From the NCBI RefSeq assembly GCF_000222685.1, contig NZ_AFWJ01000263.1:1-37497 (forward strand): 37,497 nucleotides of DNA, written 5' to 3'. Shown in pieces: positions 35,200 to 37,497 of this stretch. This stretch comes from Vibrio nigripulchritudo ATCC 27043. GTDB lineage: Bacteria > Pseudomonadota > Gammaproteobacteria > Enterobacterales > Vibrionaceae. The translations under genes and the position numbers were made by a program. Every line of letters begins with the position of its first letter. Positions within the stretch are counted from its first letter, which is position 1. Below the pieces are notes generated by a model. It searched no databases, was not told where the DNA came from, and was given only the letters and a program-made list of their open reading frames with translations.

Positions 35200-35607
35200 A
35201 TGCTTTATAAGATTTTAACTGCAATATCGGCATTGTTATTTATTTACTTGTTTAATCTACTCTTTTTCTCTTCATCTACGTTCTTATCTGACGTAGGCTT
35301 ACCTGGTAATGCAGATGCATTGTTTATGGGTAAGCGCGCCGCCATGCTGATGTTAGGAATGGCGTTTTTCAATATTCTAGGGTTTCAAATAATCAAACCG
35401 CATTTAAGAGTTCAGTTTTGTTTAATGATCACAACTGTATTGGTGGCATTAGGATTTTTAGGCTTACATGAACTGGATCGGGGTATTGTAAATGAGGGAA
35501 TCATGACGGCAGTTTATGTCGAGTTCACTCTGGCTGGCTTGTTTGTGATTGCTGCCGCTTCCAGCCTAAAGGGTTACTTAGCTTCTCAAATTGGTCCGGC
35601 AGACTAA
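35200..35607 (+). CDS. Small four-helix membrane protein, unknown function
   Basis: A 135-residue protein with four hydrophobic segments (about 5-27, 44-63, 72-92, 102-125). A short conserved-looking stretch lies between the first two (LPGNADALFMGKRAAM). The family is not recognised with confidence; it resembles small uncharacterised inner-membrane proteins of the DUF4345 kind. GATAGAGG about 6 bp before ATG is a good ribosome site. It stands alone between two repeat or hairpin elements. Confidence 0.7.
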   Translation: MLYKILTAISALLFIYLFNLLFFSSSTFLSDVGLPGNADALFMGKRAAMLMLGMAFFNILGFQIIKPHLRVQFCLMITTVLVALGFLGLHELDRGIVNEGIMTAVYVEFTLAGLFVIAAASSLKGYLASQIGPAD

Positions 35608-35716
35608 TTTGAACAAACCTCTTTTTGTTGCTGGAACTTGAGGGTAGCCATCTCAATTTTGATTATTTACCAAGAATTTACAAACACATAAAAGATTCAT
35701 TCGAGCAACCAATCAT

Positions 35717-35745
35717 CATTAGGCTTTTCATCCAAAAGCCTAATG
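35717..35745 (+). promoter_or_regulatory. Perfect leader hairpin 10 bp before the secreted-protein gene
   Basis: CATTAGGCTTTT / AAAAGCCTAATG form a perfect 12-bp stem with a 5-nt loop (CATCC), ending 10 bp before ATG 35756. The T-run is on the ascending arm, so it is not a standard intrinsic terminator for the upstream gene. The only purine-rich ribosome site (GAGA, 35745-35748) starts at the base of the stem, so the hairpin could affect translation or mRNA stability. Confidence 0.55.
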
Positions 35746-35755
35746 AGACAATATA

Positions 35756-36265
35756 ATGAAATTTAATCTTCCTACTGCGCTTGCGTTGACCGTGGCGTTC
35801 GGATCTACCTCTGTTTCCGCCAATACCATCGATAATCTCGTTGCCGATTTCGTTCAAAAAATTGAACAAAATAACTGTTCTGCCGACCTTACGGATTTAG
35901 AAACATCGCAAGCTATCTCTCAGAGTTTAGGAGTAAGGGTTCACCCCACTCTTCATTTAATGAAGGATTACCTCATTGAACAGGGTACGCTTGAATACAA
36001 AGACAGAGGTGGCGAAGTGATCGCCAAAACAGCTGCTTGTGGAGGCGAAAAAGCAGTACCAGTTCCAACAGAAAGCCTTAAGAGTACACTCGAAGAATCG
36101 GGCAAATGTTCGCTAAGCAAGCAAGATTTCAGAAGTTTACTCAAAGCTTCTAATATCGGTGGCTGGGAGGGTTCAGGAGCACTAAAAGCGCTGAGCAAAA
36201 AAGGCGACGTTGTTTACGATAAAAAAACAGACAACATGAACATCAAGTTTGGAAAATGCAGCTAG
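35756..36265 (+). CDS. Small secreted protein with conserved-looking cysteines, unknown function
   Basis: A 169-residue protein with a cleavable signal peptide (MKFNLPTALALTVAFGSTSVSA-N). The mature part holds four cysteines (NNCSAD, AACGGE, GKCSLS, FGKCS), probably two disulfides, which fits the periplasm or outside of the cell. The family is not recognised. It is convergent with the chitinase gene and shares its terminator. Confidence 0.7.
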   Translation: MKFNLPTALALTVAFGSTSVSANTIDNLVADFVQKIEQNNCSADLTDLETSQAISQSLGVRVHPTLHLMKDYLIEQGTLEYKDRGGEVIAKTAACGGEKAVPVPTESLKSTLEESGKCSLSKQDFRSLLKASNIGGWEGSGALKALSKKGDVVYDKKTDNMNIKFGKCS

Positions 36266-36283
36266 GGTTATCCAGCTCAAATA

Positions 36284-36310
36284 AAAGGAGCTCTCAATGA
36301 GAGCTCCTTT
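36284..36310. terminator. Bidirectional intrinsic terminator
   Basis: A perfect 12-bp stem AAAGGAGCTCTC / GAGAGCTCCTTT with a 3-nt loop. It has A residues before and T residues after, so it can end transcription from both sides. It lies between the convergent secreted-protein gene and the chitinase gene. Confidence 0.85.
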
Positions 36311-36350
36311 CTGTTCCATTCAAGGAAATTAAGCTAGTTAGACCTACTCG

Positions 36351-37497
36351 TTATTGTGGGTTCAGACCAAGCTTCTGAAGTACCAGTTTGAAGTTTGCAC
36401 GACGTTCAGCAATCGCGTGAACCTTACCACTTACCGGACAAACGTCGTCTGGGCAACCACGGTTAACAATACCGGATACCGCATCAACAAACTTAGTACC
36501 TACCATGCCACCATCAACGTAAGCTTTTAGCTCATCATGATAGTTCCAGGCTGCGTATGGGCCACCTACATCGCTGTAGTTCTGTACAGACGTCATCCAG
36601 AAGAACAGACCTGCAATCCACTTGATCTCTGTGTTCTCTTCCGTAGAACAAATCAACTGAGGGTTAGAACATAGGTCTAGGTCAGCGTATAGCGGGTTAG
36701 CCGGAGCTGCTTCAACCAGAGTCCCTTCGATAGTTTGACCAACGGTTTCAGGATCAACGTGGCTACGACCAATAAAGTGGTTCAGCGTACCGAAGTTCTG
36801 GCGACCTGTAGTCTGGATTACACCACGACCCCACCAGCCACAACCTTCGATGGACTGCTTGCTGCTGCCATCCCACAAGAATGCGCCCGCTTTCTGACCA
36901 GCGTAGATTTCACACTTAGAGCGTTCCCAAACTTGCTTGTTCTCGTCGATGGTTTGAGGGCTCGTCATACAGTGTTCGCCATTGATGTCCCAGCGACCTG
37001 CTGCACCCGCGACCATTTTGCCTTCTTCTTTAAGAACCGCATCCGGCGCTACGAAGATAGGAGCTGGCGCGCCATACCATGAAGCGTGCGTATTTGCAGA
37101 AAGCTCCAATTTGCTGTTACGTGGACAAGAGTAAGGGTGGTCTTTGCCCGTCACAGGGTTGTAGCCGTAATCGGCGTATTTCTGGTCTAGCTGGCCACAA
37201 GACGCACTGTTCGGGTGGTTTGCTGGCGCACCGTACTTAATCTCTGCCCAGTTGTTTTCGTCACAAGCGTTGTAACGGATAGTTTCCTGCATGCTTTGAG
37301 ACAAGAACGCGGCAATAGCGACTTTGGCGTACTTCTTGTTGGTCTCAACATCTGCGTTAGGGTCAATCAGCCAGAACTGGTTACCCGCAACGCCAACGTT
37401 GTGCATGGAGTTCAGTGCTTTTAAGAAGTCTTTCCACTTGTAGATAGTAGAAGGAGCCCACTTGTTGCCCGGAAGCTCATACAAGAGCGCCTCGTTA
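36351..37497 (-). CDS. GH19 chitinase, partial (N-terminus outside the window)
   Basis: 381 residues are visible; the frame is open to the right edge (reads NEALLYELPG), so a TTG at 37484 is not the start. GH19 signatures are present: a probable catalytic Glu in FLSQSMQETIRYN and the substrate-cleft block W-W-G-R-G-V-I-Q-T-T-G-R-Q-N-F-G, the counterpart of Y-Y-G-R-G-P-I-Q-L-T. The C-terminal part has paired cysteines (NRGCPDDVCPV). It hydrolyses chitin and is probably secreted, but the signal peptide and any carbohydrate-binding domain would lie outside the window. Confidence 0.85.
   Translation of the reverse strand, partial: NEALLYELPGNKWAPSTIYKWKDFLKALNSMHNVGVAGNQFWLIDPNADVETNKKYAKVAIAAFLSQSMQETIRYNACDENNWAEIKYGAPANHPNSASCGQLDQKYADYGYNPVTGKDHPYSCPRNSKLELSANTHASWYGAPAPIFVAPDAVLKEEGKMVAGAAGRWDINGEHCMTSPQTIDENKQVWERSKCEIYAGQKAGAFLWDGSSKQSIEGCGWWGRGVIQTTGRQNFGTLNHFIGRSHVDPETVGQTIEGTLVEAAPANPLYADLDLCSNPQLICSTEENTEIKWIAGLFFWMTSVQNYSDVGGPYAAWNYHDELKAYVDGGMVGTKFVDAVSGIVNRGCPDDVCPVSGKVHAIAERRANFKLVLQKLGLNPQ

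Noticed and set aside
1-37497. CRISPR arrays, tRNA, rRNA, complete insertion sequences or phage integration sites
   Set aside because: None seen on either strand; the only tandem array is the heptanucleotide repeat at 35036-35077.

Overview
The window is a piece of a gamma-proteobacterial chromosome, most likely from the Vibrionaceae. The main reasons are an Hcp that reads almost residue for residue like the Vibrio cholerae protein, the V. cholerae gene order tssB-tssC-tssE-tssF-tssG-fha-tssJ-tssK-tssL, a VgrG of the V. cholerae type, and a GH19 chitinase at the right edge. The genus cannot be fixed from sequence alone.

Positions 1-8657 (minus strand) hold a tightly packed type VI secretion (T6SS) structural operon: sheath (tssB, tssC), baseplate (tssE, tssF, tssG, tssK), an FHA regulator/scaffold, the outer-membrane lipoprotein tssJ, and the first codons of tssL running off the left edge. 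Most junctions overlap or nearly touch. Positions 8658-9814 are an AT-rich divergent control region. It contains a perfect sigma-54 -24/-12 element in front of hcp and, about 90-110 bp upstream of the predicted start of transcription, two near-identical palindromes 22 bp apart that look like an enhancer-binding-protein site.

Positions 9815-22557 (plus strand) are the secreted arm: hcp, an intrinsic terminator, then vgrG, a PAAR-lipase effector, a signal-peptide-bearing ankyrin immunity protein, two tandem DUF4123 adaptors, a very large Rhs effector with a C-terminal GIY-YIG-type nuclease toxin, and a leucine-rich-repeat-like cognate immunity candidate. The Rhs gene is split by a one-base frameshift in a run of seven T residues.

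Positions 22558-25890 are an AT-rich island of orphan immunity-type genes: one SUKH/SMI1 protein, a frameshifted Imm11/DUF1629-type gene, one unrecognised small protein and one SUKH-like protein. It ends with a 226-residue protein carrying a caspase/CHAT-like His-Cys pair. Base composition falls sharply here, which fits laterally acquired, reassorting toxin-immunity cassettes.

Positions 26264-33230 hold a Tat-exported beta-helix protein, then a signalling set: a periplasmic sugar-binding-type protein with a partial internal duplication and a late frameshift, a hybrid histidine kinase, and a REC-plus-kinase protein without a DNA-binding output domain. Positions 33642-37497 hold an MFS exporter behind a Fur-box-like site, a six-copy heptanucleotide repeat, a small membrane protein, a small secreted cysteine-containing protein and a GH19 chitinase that is cut by the right edge.
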